From: Streptomyces sp. NBC_01463
Lineage (GTDB): Bacteria; Actinomycetota; Actinomycetes; Streptomycetales; Streptomycetaceae
NCBI GenBank assembly: GCA_036227345.1
Contig: CP109468.1
Span: 3,348,001 to 3,412,000 of the forward strand
DNA: 64,000 nucleotides
Reading direction: 5' to 3'
Shown: piece by piece, positions 55,325 to 63,629 of the stretch
Layout of the letters: each line of letters begins with the position of its first letter
Position numbering within the stretch: position 1 is the first letter of the stretch
Translations under genes and position numbers: made by a program
Notes under the pieces: generated by a model
Seen by the model: only the letters and a program-made list of their open reading frames with translations
What the model was told of the DNA's origin: nothing
Database searches by the model: none

Positions 55325-56149
55325 GTGAACGCATCAGTTATTCCGGACCACATCCAGGGCGACCCGCACGCCGCCGCTGCCGACGCCGCCGCCCGCCTGC
55401 GCGAGCTGACCGGTGCCGAGACCCACGACGTCGCCCTCGTGATGGGCTCCGGCTGGGCGCCGGCCGGCGATGCGCTCGGCACTCCGGAGGCCGAGTTCCC
55501 GGTGACGGACCTGCCCGGTTTCCCCGCTCCCGCCGTCGCGGGGCACGGCGGCACGATCCGCTCGTACCTCATCGGCGAGAAGCGCGCCCTGGTCTTCCTG
55601 GGCCGTACGCACTACTACGAGGGCCGCGGCGTCGCCGCCGTGGCGCACGGGGTGCGTACCGCCGTGGCCGCGGGCTGCAAGACCGTCGTGCTGACGAACG
55701 GCTGCGGCGGACTGCGCGAGGGCATGCGCCCGGGGCAGCCGGTCCTGATCAGTGACCACATCAACCTCACGGCGGCGTCGCCGATCATCGGCGCCAACTT
55801 CGTCGACCTGACCGACCTGTACTCGCCGCGGCTGCGCGCGCTGTGCAAGGAGATCGACGAGACCCTCGAAGAGGGTGTGTACGTGCAGTTCCCCGGCCCG
55901 CACTACGAGACGCCCGCCGAGATCAACATGGTCCGGGTGATGGGCGGCGACCTCGTCGGCATGTCCACCGTGCTGGAGGCCATCGCGGCCCGCGAGGCGG
56001 GCGCCGAGGTGCTGGGCCTCTCCCTGGTGACGAACCTGGCGGCGGGGCTGAGCGGGGAGCCGCTCAACCACGAAGAGGTGCTCCAGGCGGGGCGCGACTC
56101 GGCGACCCGGATGGGCTCGCTGCTGGCGAGGGTCCTGGACCGGATCTGA
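55325..56149 (+). CDS. punA: Purine-nucleoside phosphorylase
   Basis: 274 residues of the trimeric PNP class. It splits inosine or guanosine with phosphate to base plus (deoxy)ribose-1-phosphate. Motifs: [14 protein letters not shown] (phosphate Ser region), [12 protein letters not shown] (phosphate His), [40 protein letters not shown] and LVTNLAAGL with the base-binding Asn. GTG 55325 starts the conserved protein ([15 protein letters not shown]); longer frames pass through the operator. It leads a catabolic run with the phosphosugar mutase downstream. Confidence 0.94.
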   Translation: MNASVIPDHIQGDPHAAAADAAARLRELTGAETHDVALVMGSGWAPAGDALGTPEAEFPVTDLPGFPAPAVAGHGGTIRSYLIGEKRALVFLGRTHYYEGRGVAAVAHGVRTAVAAGCKTVVLTNGCGGLREGMRPGQPVLISDHINLTAASPIIGANFVDLTDLYSPRLRALCKEIDETLEEGVYVQFPGPHYETPAEINMVRVMGGDLVGMSTVLEAIAAREAGAEVLGLSLVTNLAAGLSGEPLNHEEVLQAGRDSATRMGSLLARVLDRI

Positions 56150-56165
56150 CCGGTGGGCGGCGCCT

Positions 56166-56216
56166 CTACGGGGGCGCCGCCCCCGTAGCCCCGCTCCTCA
56201 ATCGCCGGAGGGGCTT
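56166..56216 (-). repeat. Dispersed repeat, copy B (inverted)
   Basis: On the minus strand it reads AAGCCCCTCCGGCGATT then GAGGAGCGGGG, followed by a 10-bp hairpin CTACGGGGGC-GCC-GCCCCCGTAG (56166-56188). It sits between the phosphorylase stop and the mutase start, where it may act as an intercistronic terminator or attenuator. Confidence 0.8.
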
Positions 56217-56243
56217 GATTCCACCACTAGGAAGGCGGACACC

Positions 56244-57887
56244 GTGACGACGCAGGACCTCATCGGCCGGGCCAGGACCTGGCTCGCCGAGGACCCCGAT
56301 CCCGAGACGCGCGACGAGCTCGCGAAGCTCATCGACGCCGAGGACCTCGACGAGCTCGACGCACGGTTCGCCGGCACGCTCCAGTTCGGCACCGCCGGAC
56401 TCCGCGGCGAGATCGGCGCCGGACCGATGCGGATGAACCGCGCCGTCGTCATCCGCGCCGCCGCCGGGCTCGCCGCGTACCTGAAGGACCAGGGGCAGGC
56501 GGGCGGCCTCGTCGTCATCGGCTACGACGCCCGCTACAAGTCCACCGACTTCGCCCGGGACACGGCCGCCGTGATGACCGGCGCCGGTCTGCGGGCCACG
56601 GTCCTCCCCCGCCCGCTCCCCACCCCCGTACTCGCGTTCGCCATACGGCATCTGGGCGCCGTCGCGGGCGTCGAGGTCACCGCCAGCCACAACCCGCCGC
56701 GCGACAACGGCTACAAGGTCTACCTCGGCGACGGCTCGCAGATCGTGCCGCCCGCCGACGGCGAGATCGCCGCCGCCATCGCCGCGGTCGGCCCGCTGGA
56801 CACCGTGCCCCGCCCCGGCAACGGCTGGGAGACCCTCGGCGACGAGGTCCTGGCCGCCTACCTGGAGCGTACGGACGCGGTCCTGGCCACCGGCTCGCCG
56901 CGCACGGCCCGCGTCGTGTACACGGCCATGCACGGCGTCGGCACCTCCGTGCTCACCGCCGCCTTCGACCGGGCCGGCTTCCCCGCCCCGGTCCTCGTCG
57001 CCGAACAGGCCGAGCCCGACCCCGCGTTCCCCACCGTCGCCTTCCCCAATCCGGAGGAGCCCGGCGCGATGGATCTCGCGTTCGCCACCGCGCGCCGCTC
57101 GGACCCGGACCTCGTCATCGCCAACGACCCGGACGCCGACCGCTGCGCCGTCGCCGTCCCGGACCCGGCGGCGGACGGCGGCTGGCGGATGCTGCGCGGC
57201 GACGAGGTCGGCGCGCTGCTCGCCGCCCACCTCGTGGGACGCGGTGTCACCGGCGTGTTCGCCGAGTCGATCGTGTCCTCGTCCCTCCTCGGCCGGATCG
57301 CCGAAAAGGCGGGCCTCGGCTACGAGGAGACGCTGACCGGCTTCAAGTGGATCGCCCGTGTGGAGGGCCTGCGGTACGGCTACGAGGAGGCGCTCGGCTA
57401 CTGCGTCGACCCGGACGGCGTCCGCGACAAGGACGGCATCACGGCCGCGCTCCTGGTCGCCGAACTGGCCTCCGTACTGAAGGAACAGGGCCGTACGCTC
57501 CTGGACCTGCTGGACGACCTCGCGGTCGAGCACGGACTGCACGCCACCGACCAGCTGTCCGTCCGGGTCGAGGACCTGTCCGTCATCGCGGACGCCATGC
57601 GGCGCCTGCGCGAGCAGCCGCCGACCGCGATGGCGGGCCTGGCCGTCACCTCGGCCGAGGACCTGTCGCACGGCACCGGGCTGCTGCCGCCCACCGACGG
57701 CCTGCGCTACCACCTGGAGGGCGCGCGGGTGATCGTCCGCCCGAGCGGCACCGAGCCGAAGCTCAAGTGCTACCTGGAGGTCGTGGTGCCGGTCGGCTCG
57801 GCCGGCGAGCTGCCAGCGGCCCGTGCGCGGGGCGCGGAGCTGCTGTCCGGCATCAAGCGGGACCTGTCGGCCGCGGCCGGGATCTGA
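56244..57887 (+). CDS. Phosphosugar mutase (phosphomannomutase / phosphopentomutase-like)
   Basis: 547 residues of the alpha-D-phosphohexomutase superfamily. The phosphoserine loop is VEVTASHNPPRDNGYKVYLGDG, the metal loop is IANDPDADRCAVAV, the sugar loop is GYEEALGYCVDPDGVRDKDGI, and the phosphate-binding domain 4 has IVRPSGTEPKLKCYLE. An early FGTAGLRGEIGAGPMRMN is typical of the long PgmB/ManB2-like group that includes phosphopentomutases. Between a nucleoside phosphorylase and deoC, conversion of (deoxy)ribose-1-P to 5-P is an attractive role, but this is inferred from context. The start is GTG 56244. Confidence 0.9.
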   Translation: MTTQDLIGRARTWLAEDPDPETRDELAKLIDAEDLDELDARFAGTLQFGTAGLRGEIGAGPMRMNRAVVIRAAAGLAAYLKDQGQAGGLVVIGYDARYKSTDFARDTAAVMTGAGLRATVLPRPLPTPVLAFAIRHLGAVAGVEVTASHNPPRDNGYKVYLGDGSQIVPPADGEIAAAIAAVGPLDTVPRPGNGWETLGDEVLAAYLERTDAVLATGSPRTARVVYTAMHGVGTSVLTAAFDRAGFPAPVLVAEQAEPDPAFPTVAFPNPEEPGAMDLAFATARRSDPDLVIANDPDADRCAVAVPDPAADGGWRMLRGDEVGALLAAHLVGRGVTGVFAESIVSSSLLGRIAEKAGLGYEETLTGFKWIARVEGLRYGYEEALGYCVDPDGVRDKDGITAALLVAELASVLKEQGRTLLDLLDDLAVEHGLHATDQLSVRVEDLSVIADAMRRLREQPPTAMAGLAVTSAEDLSHGTGLLPPTDGLRYHLEGARVIVRPSGTEPKLKCYLEVVVPVGSAGELPAARARGAELLSGIKRDLSAAAGI

Positions 57888-57894
57888 CCCGGGG

Positions 57895-57920
57895 CTGCGG
57901 GCGACGGCCGTCGCCCGCAG
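57895..57920. terminator. Perfect 26-bp palindrome terminator
   Basis: CTGCGGGCGACGG followed directly by its reverse complement, 8 bases after the mutase stop and 19 before the convergent PH-domain gene's stop. It is bidirectional. Confidence 0.8.
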
Positions 57921-57938
57921 CACGGCCGGGAGCGGCCG

Positions 57939-58577
57939 TCAGCCGATCGCGCCCAGCACCACCAGCAGCACCGCGCCCACCGCGGCCGGCGCGATCACCT
58001 CGTACGCCCAGCGGACCGACCTGGCCGGGGCTCCCTCGACGGGCTTCTCGCCCGCGCGCTCGGCGAGCTCCCGCAGGTCGACCACCGTCTGGTCCGCGGC
58101 CGCCACCCGGGCCTTCGTGTCGCGCACGTCGGCGGTGACGGACGTCCTGCGGTACGGGTCGTCCATCGACTGCTGGGTCTGGTGGCGGGCGGCCTTCTTG
58201 CGCTGCCGGAGCGACACCGGGACCGCCCAGAGCTGGAACTTCTCGCCGGCCCGGGTGAGGAGCTCGCTCGAGTACCCGGCCCGGACGTCCGCGACATCGG
58301 TCCACGGGAGCGTGATCGTCCGGAACGGGTTGCGGATCCGGATGCGCTGGTCGTTGGCGAAGACCACCGGCCGCAGGGTGAAGGCGACCACGAGCGGCAC
58401 CACGGTCAGCAGCCCGGCCAGCGCCAGCCACGGCACGCGGCCCTCGCCCCGGACGGCCGCGTCGCCGCCGATCCAGCAGATGAGCAGGAGCAGCAGGGCG
58501 CCCCCGACCAGCCCGGCGGGCGACCGGAACGTCCGGTCGGCGTAGGTGGGCTCGGAGGGCGGCGTGGGGCTCGTCAT
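57939..58577 (-). CDS. PH-domain (bPH/DUF2581-like) membrane protein
   Basis: 212 residues. Two N-terminal helices (AGLVGGALLLLLICWIGGDAAV; WLALAGLLTVVPLVVAFTL) are followed by a small bacterial PH-like domain (RPVVFANDQRIRIRNPFRTITLPWTDVADVRAG ... KFQLWAVPVSLRQRKKAAR). A helical linker follows (VAAADQTVVDLRELAERAGE), then a C-terminal membrane helix (YEVIAPAAVGAVLLVVLG). The function is unknown; such proteins are widespread in actinobacteria. ATG 58577 is chosen. It is divergent from deoC. Confidence 0.82.
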   Translation of the reverse strand: MTSPTPPSEPTYADRTFRSPAGLVGGALLLLLICWIGGDAAVRGEGRVPWLALAGLLTVVPLVVAFTLRPVVFANDQRIRIRNPFRTITLPWTDVADVRAGYSSELLTRAGEKFQLWAVPVSLRQRKKAARHQTQQSMDDPYRRTSVTADVRDTKARVAAADQTVVDLRELAERAGEKPVEGAPARSVRWAYEVIAPAAVGAVLLVVLGAIG

Positions 58578-58727
58578 GAGCCCGATTCTGCCTGACGCGG
58601 TCACGGAACGCGGGGGCGCCCGCCCGGACACGCGTACGGACGCCCGCCGGGCCCGTTCCGGGCGGGTGCGCGCGCCGCGGCCGGGCACCGCGCGATGCAC
58701 GAACGGCCTGGGCCCCTGTACAGGCCG

Positions 58728-58739
58728 CTACGCGCGTAG
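58728..58739 (+). promoter_or_regulatory. CTACGCGCGTAG palindrome before deoC
   Basis: Identical in all 12 bases to the site before the purine phosphorylase gene. It ends 19 bases before the deoC ATG, over the likely -10/start region (ATATGCT follows). Confidence 0.65.
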
Positions 58740-58758
58740 ATATGCTCCTCTGGTGACC

Positions 58759-59706
58759 ATGCCCACCACTGCACCCGCATTCGCCGACGCGACGGCGTCC
58801 GACGGTGCGCTGCGCCGCTTCCTGCACGGGCTGCCCGGCGTCGACGCCGTCGGCCTCGAAGCGCGCGCCGCCTCGCTCGGAACCCGTTCGATCAAGACGA
58901 CGGCCAAGGCGTACGCCATCGACCTGGCCATCTCGATGATCGACCTGACGACGCTGGAAGGCTCGGACACTCCGGGCAAGGTCCGCGCGCTCGCCGCCAA
59001 GGCCGTCCATCCCGACCCCACCGACCGCACGACGCCGCGCACCGCGGCCGTCTGCGTCTACCCCGACATGGCGGCGACCGCCGTCGCCGCGCTGGCCGGC
59101 TCAGGTGTGAAGGTGGCGTCCGTCGCGACGGCCTTCCCCGCCGGCCGTGCCGCACTCGCCGTGAAGCTCGCGGACGTCCGCGACGCCGTGGCCGCCGGGG
59201 CGGACGAGATCGACATGGTGATCGACCGGGGCGCGTTCCTCTCCGGCCGCTATCTGAAGGTGTACGAGGAGATCCTCGCCGTGAAGGCGGAGTGCGGGAC
59301 GGCCCGCCTCAAGGTGATCTTCGAGACCGGCGAGCTGTCCACGTACGACAACATCCGGCGGGCCTCCTGGCTCGGGATGCTGGCGGGCGCGGACTTCATC
59401 AAGACGTCGACCGGCAAGGTCGGGGTCAACGCCACCCCTGCGAACACCCTGCTGATGCTGGAGGCGGTGCGCGACTTCCGGGCGCAGACCGGCGTCCAGA
59501 TCGGCGTGAAGCCGGCCGGCGGCATCCGCACCTCCAAGGACGCCCTCAAGTTCCTCGTCCTGGTGAACGAGACGGCGGGCGAGGACTGGCTGGACAACCA
59601 CTGGTTCCGCTTCGGCGCCTCCAGCCTGCTGAACGACCTGCTGATGCAGCGCCAGAAGCTCAGCACCGGCCGTTACTCCGGCCCCGATTACGTGACGGTG
59701 GACTGA
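58759..59706 (+). CDS. deoC: Deoxyribose-phosphate aldolase
   Basis: 315 residues from ATG 58759 (a GTG two codons earlier is possible). It splits 2-deoxyribose-5-phosphate to glyceraldehyde-3-phosphate and acetaldehyde. The Schiff-base lysine is K215 in ADFIKTSTGK; LKVIFETGEL holds the second active lysine, and VGVKPAGGIRTSKDAL is the phosphate loop. It is longer than the roughly 220-residue E. coli-class short form, with an N-extension typical of high-GC bacteria. The aldehyde dehydrogenase 5 bases downstream can oxidise the acetaldehyde product. Confidence 0.95.
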   Translation: MPTTAPAFADATASDGALRRFLHGLPGVDAVGLEARAASLGTRSIKTTAKAYAIDLAISMIDLTTLEGSDTPGKVRALAAKAVHPDPTDRTTPRTAAVCVYPDMAATAVAALAGSGVKVASVATAFPAGRAALAVKLADVRDAVAAGADEIDMVIDRGAFLSGRYLKVYEEILAVKAECGTARLKVIFETGELSTYDNIRRASWLGMLAGADFIKTSTGKVGVNATPANTLLMLEAVRDFRAQTGVQIGVKPAGGIRTSKDALKFLVLVNETAGEDWLDNHWFRFGASSLLNDLLMQRQKLSTGRYSGPDYVTVD

Positions 59707-59711
59707 TTCCC

Positions 59712-61151
59712 ATGGCATCTGCATTCGAGTACGCACCGGCGCCGGAGTCCCGTTCCGTCGTCGACATCGCCCCCTCCTACGGCCTGTTCATCGACGGCGA
59801 GTTCACCGACGCCGCCGACGGCCAGGTCTTCAAGACGGTCAGCCCGTCGTCCGAGGAGGTCCTCTCCGAGGTCGCGCGGGCCGGCGCCGAGGACGTGGAC
59901 CGGGCCGTGAAGGCGGCCCGCCGCGCGTTCGAGAAGTGGTCGGCGCTGCCCGGCTCCGAGCGCGCCAAGTACCTCTTCCGGATCGCCCGGATCATCCAGG
60001 AGCGCAGCCGCGAGCTCGCCGTCCTCGAGACGCTCGACAACGGCAAGCCGATCAAGGAGACCCGCGACGCGGACCTCCCGCTGGTCGCCGCGCACTTCTT
60101 CTACTACGCGGGCTGGGCCGACAAGCTGGACCACGCGGGCTACGGCGCGAACCCGCGCCCGCTCGGCGTCGCCGGCCAGATCATCCCGTGGAACTTCCCG
60201 CTCCTGATGCTCGCGTGGAAGATCGCCCCGGCGCTCGCCACCGGCAACACGGTGGTGCTGAAGCCGGCCGAGACGACCCCGCTCTCCGCCCTCTTCTTCG
60301 CGGACATCTGCCGCCAGGCCGGCCTGCCCAGGGGCGTCGTCAACATCCTGACGGGGTACGGGGACGCCGGCGAGGCACTGGTCTCGCACCCGGACGTCAA
60401 CAAGGTCGCCTTCACCGGTTCGACCGCGGTCGGCAAGGCCATCGCCCGCCAGATCGCGGGCACGGACAAGAAGGCCACCCTGGAGCTGGGCGGCAAGGGC
60501 GCCAACATCGTCTTCGACGACGCCCCCATCGACCAGGCCGTCGAGGGCATCGTCACCGGCATCTTCTTCAACCAGGGCCAGGTCTGCTGCGCGGGCTCGC
60601 GCCTCCTGGTCCAGGAGTCCATCGAGGACGAACTGCTGGACGCCCTCAAGCGCCGGCTGTCCACGCTGCGCCTGGGCGACCCGCTGGACAAGAACACCGA
60701 CATCGGCGCGATCAACTCCGCGGAGCAGCTCTCCCGGATCACCGCGCTAGTCGAGACCGGCGAGGCCGAGGGCGCGGACCGCTGGTCGGCGCCGTGCGAG
60801 CTGCCGTCCGCCGGTTACTGGTTCGCGCCGACGCTGTTCACCGGCGTCACCCAGGCGCACACCGTCGCCCGCGACGAGATCTTCGGACCGGTGCTGTCGG
60901 TGCTGTCGTTCCGTACGCCGGACGAGGCGGTCGCCAAGGCCAACAACAGCCAGTACGGCCTCTCGGCCGGCATCTGGACGGAGAAGGGCTCCCGCATCCT
61001 CGCGGTGGCGAACAAGCTCCGGGCGGGTGTCGTCTGGGCCAACACGTTCAACAAGTTCGACCCGACCTCGCCGTTCGGCGGATACAAGGAGTCGGGCTTC
61101 GGCCGCGAAGGCGGCCGTCACGGCCTGGAGGCGTACCTCGATGTCCGATAA
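59712..61151 (+). CDS. Aldehyde dehydrogenase (catalytic member of a pair)
   Basis: 479 residues. NAD-binding PWNFPLLMLAWKIAPALATGNTVVLKPAE, the general base Glu in TLELGGKGANIVF, the catalytic Cys292 in FFNQGQVCCAGSRL, and EIFGPVLSVLSF are all intact. It begins 5 bases after deoC and should oxidise the acetaldehyde released by DeoC to acetate, or a related aldehyde; substrate assignment rests on context. The next gene, a truncated paralogue, overlaps its last 11 bases. Confidence 0.94.
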   Translation: MASAFEYAPAPESRSVVDIAPSYGLFIDGEFTDAADGQVFKTVSPSSEEVLSEVARAGAEDVDRAVKAARRAFEKWSALPGSERAKYLFRIARIIQERSRELAVLETLDNGKPIKETRDADLPLVAAHFFYYAGWADKLDHAGYGANPRPLGVAGQIIPWNFPLLMLAWKIAPALATGNTVVLKPAETTPLSALFFADICRQAGLPRGVVNILTGYGDAGEALVSHPDVNKVAFTGSTAVGKAIARQIAGTDKKATLELGGKGANIVFDDAPIDQAVEGIVTGIFFNQGQVCCAGSRLLVQESIEDELLDALKRRLSTLRLGDPLDKNTDIGAINSAEQLSRITALVETGEAEGADRWSAPCELPSAGYWFAPTLFTGVTQAHTVARDEIFGPVLSVLSFRTPDEAVAKANNSQYGLSAGIWTEKGSRILAVANKLRAGVVWANTFNKFDPTSPFGGYKESGFGREGGRHGLEAYLDVR

Positions 61152-62037
61152 CCGTCTGAGCGTCTTCAAGACCTACAAGCTGTACGTCGGGGGCAAGTTC
61201 CCCCGCTCCGAGAGCGGCCGGTTGTACGAGGTGACCGACTCCAAGGGCAAGTGGCTGGCGAACGCGCCCCAGTCCTCCCGCAAGGACGCGCGGGACGCCG
61301 TCGTGGCCGCCCGCAAGGCGTTCGGCGGCTGGTCGGGCGCGACCGCGTACAACCGCGGCCAGGTCCTCTACCGCGTCGCCGAGATGCTGGAGGGCCGCCG
61401 GGACCAGTTCGTCCGGGAGGTCGCGGAGGCCGAGGGGCTGTCGAAGTCCAAGGCCGCGGCCGTCGTGGACGCGGCGGTCGACCGCTGGGTCTGGTACGCG
61501 GGCTGGACGGACAAGATCGCCCAGATCGTGGGCGGGGCGAACCCGGTCGCGGGACCGTTCTTCAACCTCTCGACCCCCGAGCCGACCGGCGTGGTGACCG
61601 TCCTCGCCCCGCAGGAGTCCTCGTTCCTGGGCCTGGTCTCGGTGGTCGCCCCGGTGATCGCGAGCGGCAACACCGCGGTCGTGGTGGCCTCGGCGCGGTC
61701 CCCGCTGCCCGCGCTGTCGCTGGGCGAGGTGCTGGCCACCTCGGACCTGCCGGGCGGTGTGGTCAACATCCTGTCCGGGAAGACCGCGGAGATCGCCACG
61801 CCGCTCGCCTCGCACCAGGACGTGAACGGCATCGACCTGACGGGGGCGGACGCGGAGCTGGCCAAGGAGCTGGAGATCGCGGCGGCCGACAACCTCAAGC
61901 GCGTCGCGCGCCCACAGGCCGTGGACGGCGACGACTGGTCGGCGGACCCGGGCACCCGCCGTCTGACGGCGTTCCTGGAGACCAAGACGGTCTGGCACCC
62001 GACGGGCGCGCTGGGCGTGTCGGGCTCCTCGTACTGA
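61141..62037 (+). CDS. Truncated aldehyde-dehydrogenase-like protein lacking the catalytic cysteine
   Basis: 298 residues from ATG 61141, overlapping the previous gene by 11 bases. The N-terminal part is a clear ALDH (YKLYVGGKFPRSESGRLYEV, GWSGATAYNRGQVLYRVAEMLEGRR, VTVLAPQESSFLGLVSVVAPVIASGNTAVV). The glutamate motif is missing, with DLTGADAELAKELEIAAADNL in its place. The chain ends at WHPTGALGVSGSSY, before any catalytic-Cys domain. It cannot be a classical ALDH alone. I recall such tandem pairs in other actinomycetes, so it may be a structural or regulatory partner rather than a broken gene. Confidence 0.85.
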   Translation: MSDNRLSVFKTYKLYVGGKFPRSESGRLYEVTDSKGKWLANAPQSSRKDARDAVVAARKAFGGWSGATAYNRGQVLYRVAEMLEGRRDQFVREVAEAEGLSKSKAAAVVDAAVDRWVWYAGWTDKIAQIVGGANPVAGPFFNLSTPEPTGVVTVLAPQESSFLGLVSVVAPVIASGNTAVVVASARSPLPALSLGEVLATSDLPGGVVNILSGKTAEIATPLASHQDVNGIDLTGADAELAKELEIAAADNLKRVARPQAVDGDDWSADPGTRRLTAFLETKTVWHPTGALGVSGSSY

Positions 62038-62049
62038 CCCGGACAGGAC

Positions 62050-62088
62050 GGCGGCCCGCGCCCCGGGATCTCCGGGACACGGGCCGCC
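62050..62088. terminator. Hairpin between ALDH-like and secreted-protein genes
   Basis: GGCGGCCCG and CGGGCCGCC enclose a further CCCGG-GATCT-CCGGG hairpin, between convergent stops. Confidence 0.8.
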
Positions 62089-62094
62089 TCCGTG

Positions 62095-62511
62095 TCAGCC
62101 GTGCAGCAGACCGGTGACCTGACCCACCACGGGCAGGTCTTTCAGCGCGCCGCCGTCGGTCACCGGGTCGGTGAGCGAGGCGGTGGAGACGGGCTTGAAG
62201 TCGGCCACCTGCGTGCCCACCGCGTTGTCCAGCGGGTCCACGCCCGTGCCGGCCAGCGGGTCGAGCCGCAGGTGCGTCACGGGGGCGATGCCGCTGTCGA
62301 GCGAGTGGCCGAGCGCCCCGGTGACCGCGCCACCGGCCGCCTCACCGGCCTCGCCGAGGGTGCTGTCGGTCCCCGTCGCCTGCACGAGGGGCAGCGGCGC
62401 CGCCTGGGCCGCCGCACCCCCCGCACCGAGCGCGGCGCCCACCGCGGTGACGGTCAGCCCGGCCCGCAGCAGTGTGCGGCGCCGGGACTTGGAAAGTGCG
62501 TGACGTGCCAT
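62095..62511 (-). CDS. Small exported protein of unknown function
   Basis: 138 residues. The signal peptide contains SRRRTLLRAGLTVTAVGAALG and ends near AQAAPL; the twin-arginine-like SRRRTLL suggests possible Tat export. The mature part is low in complexity but repeats hydrophobic blocks (GEAAGGAVTGALGHSLDSG, ASLTDPVTDGGALKDLPVVG). No domain is recognised; relatives carry the historical label 'ATP-binding protein', for which I see no nucleotide motif. ATG 62511 has GGTGGG upstream. Confidence 0.72.
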   Translation of the reverse strand: MARHALSKSRRRTLLRAGLTVTAVGAALGAGGAAAQAAPLPLVQATGTDSTLGEAGEAAGGAVTGALGHSLDSGIAPVTHLRLDPLAGTGVDPLDNAVGTQVADFKPVSTASLTDPVTDGGALKDLPVVGQVTGLLHG

Positions 62512-62587
62512 GAATTTCCCACCTGGTTCGGGCCGATCGGACCATCGGTCGAGTAATCGGTTGAGTGCGTAGCGTAGTTGAGGTGTG

Positions 62588-63310
62588 ATGCTGGATACCA
62601 ACACGACCTCCGGGGGATCCCCTGTGCGGGTCAATGCCTCACACTCGTGTTCTGTGAGTTCCCAAGCGATTTCGAGCCGCGTCGTCCTGCTGGCCGGCCC
62701 CTCCGGCTCCGGCAAGTCCTCCCTCGCCGCCCGCACCGGTCTTCCGGTGCTGCGGCTGGACGACTTCTACAAGGAGGCGGGCGACCCCACGCTGCCTCTC
62801 GTGACCGGCAGTACGGACATCGACTGGGACTCCGCCCGGTCCTGGGACGCCGATGCGGCGGTCGCCGCGATCACGGACCTGTGCCGTACCGGCCGCACGG
62901 ACGTCCCGGTGTACGACATCGCCACCAGCTCCCGGATCGGGCACGAGGGCTTCCACATCGAGCGCACCCCGCTCTTCGTGGCCGAGGGGATCTTCGCCGC
63001 GGACATCGTCGAACGGTGCCAGTCGCTGGGCGTACTGGCCGACGCGCTGTGCCTGCGCGGCCGCCCGTCGACGACGTTCCGCCGCCGGCTGCTGCGCGAC
63101 CTGCGGGAAGGCCGCAAGTCGGTGCCGTTCCTGCTGCGGCGGGGATGGCGCCTGATGCGGACCGAACGCAGAATCGTGGCCCGCCAGGCAGAACTGGGAG
63201 CCCACCCCTGCAACAAGGCCGAGGCCCTGGGCCGCCTGGCCGCCGCAGCAGCGGGCAGATGCCGCACCCCGGCCCCGACCCCGGCGAAGGCAAGCCCTTC
63301 CGTCGACTGA
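62588..63310 (+). CDS. udk: Uridine kinase-like P-loop kinase
   Basis: About 240 residues. Walker A is VVLLAGPSGSGKSSLAA, followed by the nucleoside-binding LRLDDFYKEAGDPTLP and STDIDWDSARSWD. PVYDIATSSRIGHE and FVAEGIFAADIVERC complete the uridine/cytidine kinase core, and RGRPSTTFRRRLLRDLREGRKS is the lid. The N-terminal 30 residues are not conserved; GTG starts at 62624 or 62653 are possible alternatives to ATG 62588, which has GAGG close by. It fits the nucleoside-handling theme of this end of the window. Confidence 0.85.
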   Translation: MLDTNTTSGGSPVRVNASHSCSVSSQAISSRVVLLAGPSGSGKSSLAARTGLPVLRLDDFYKEAGDPTLPLVTGSTDIDWDSARSWDADAAVAAITDLCRTGRTDVPVYDIATSSRIGHEGFHIERTPLFVAEGIFAADIVERCQSLGVLADALCLRGRPSTTFRRRLLRDLREGRKSVPFLLRRGWRLMRTERRIVARQAELGAHPCNKAEALGRLAAAAAGRCRTPAPTPAKASPSVD

Positions 63311-63323
63311 GAGACCGGGCCCG

Positions 63324-63410
63324 GGCGGCCATCCAAGCCGCTCCCGGGTGAAAACCGGGCTCAGGCGGCCATCCAAGCCGCTCCCGGGTGAAAACCGGGC
63401 TCAGGCGGCA
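63324..63410. repeat. 40-bp tandem direct repeat (2.2 copies)
   Basis: Two exact 40-bp units (63324-63363, 63364-63403) plus GGCGGC of a third. Each unit starts GGCGGCCATCCAAGCCG and contains a CCCGG-GTGAAAA-CCGGG hairpin. They lie just after the kinase stop. A degenerate unit seems to precede them (ACCGGGCCCGGGCGGCC). Confidence 0.9.
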
Positions 63411-63415
63411 TGTGA

Positions 63416-63467
63416 AGCCCCTCCGGCGATTAGAGGAGCGGGGGTCCTCCGGGGGCAGCGCCCCCGG
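63416..63467 (+). repeat. Dispersed repeat, copy C
   Basis: AGCCCCTCCGGCGATT, then AGAGGAGCGGGGG (one inserted A relative to copies A and B) and a CCGGGGGC-AGC-GCCCCCGG hairpin. It follows the tandem repeat directly; the remaining 63468-63629 is proline-codon-like C-rich DNA with no gene recognised. Confidence 0.8.
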
Positions 63468-63629
63468 ACAGCCCGCGCCCCGGACCCCCGCGCACACGCC
63501 GAAGGGCCGGACAGGACCCCCCGGCCCGTCCGACCCTTCAGCTTCCCCGTACCCCCGTGCTCCCCCGTACCCCCGTACGCCACCGCCTCCCCCGAAGCAG
63601 CGGCCCCGCCCCCGTATCCCCCCGTAGCC

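Noticed and set aside
61141..62037. Calling the short aldehyde dehydrogenase a pseudogene
   Set aside because: The frame is intact, overlaps the upstream gene in a coupled manner, keeps good codon use and matches a tandem arrangement I recall elsewhere, so it is listed as a gene.
63324..63410. Possible CRISPR array
   Set aside because: Units are directly adjacent with no spacers, only two copies, and no cas genes are present.
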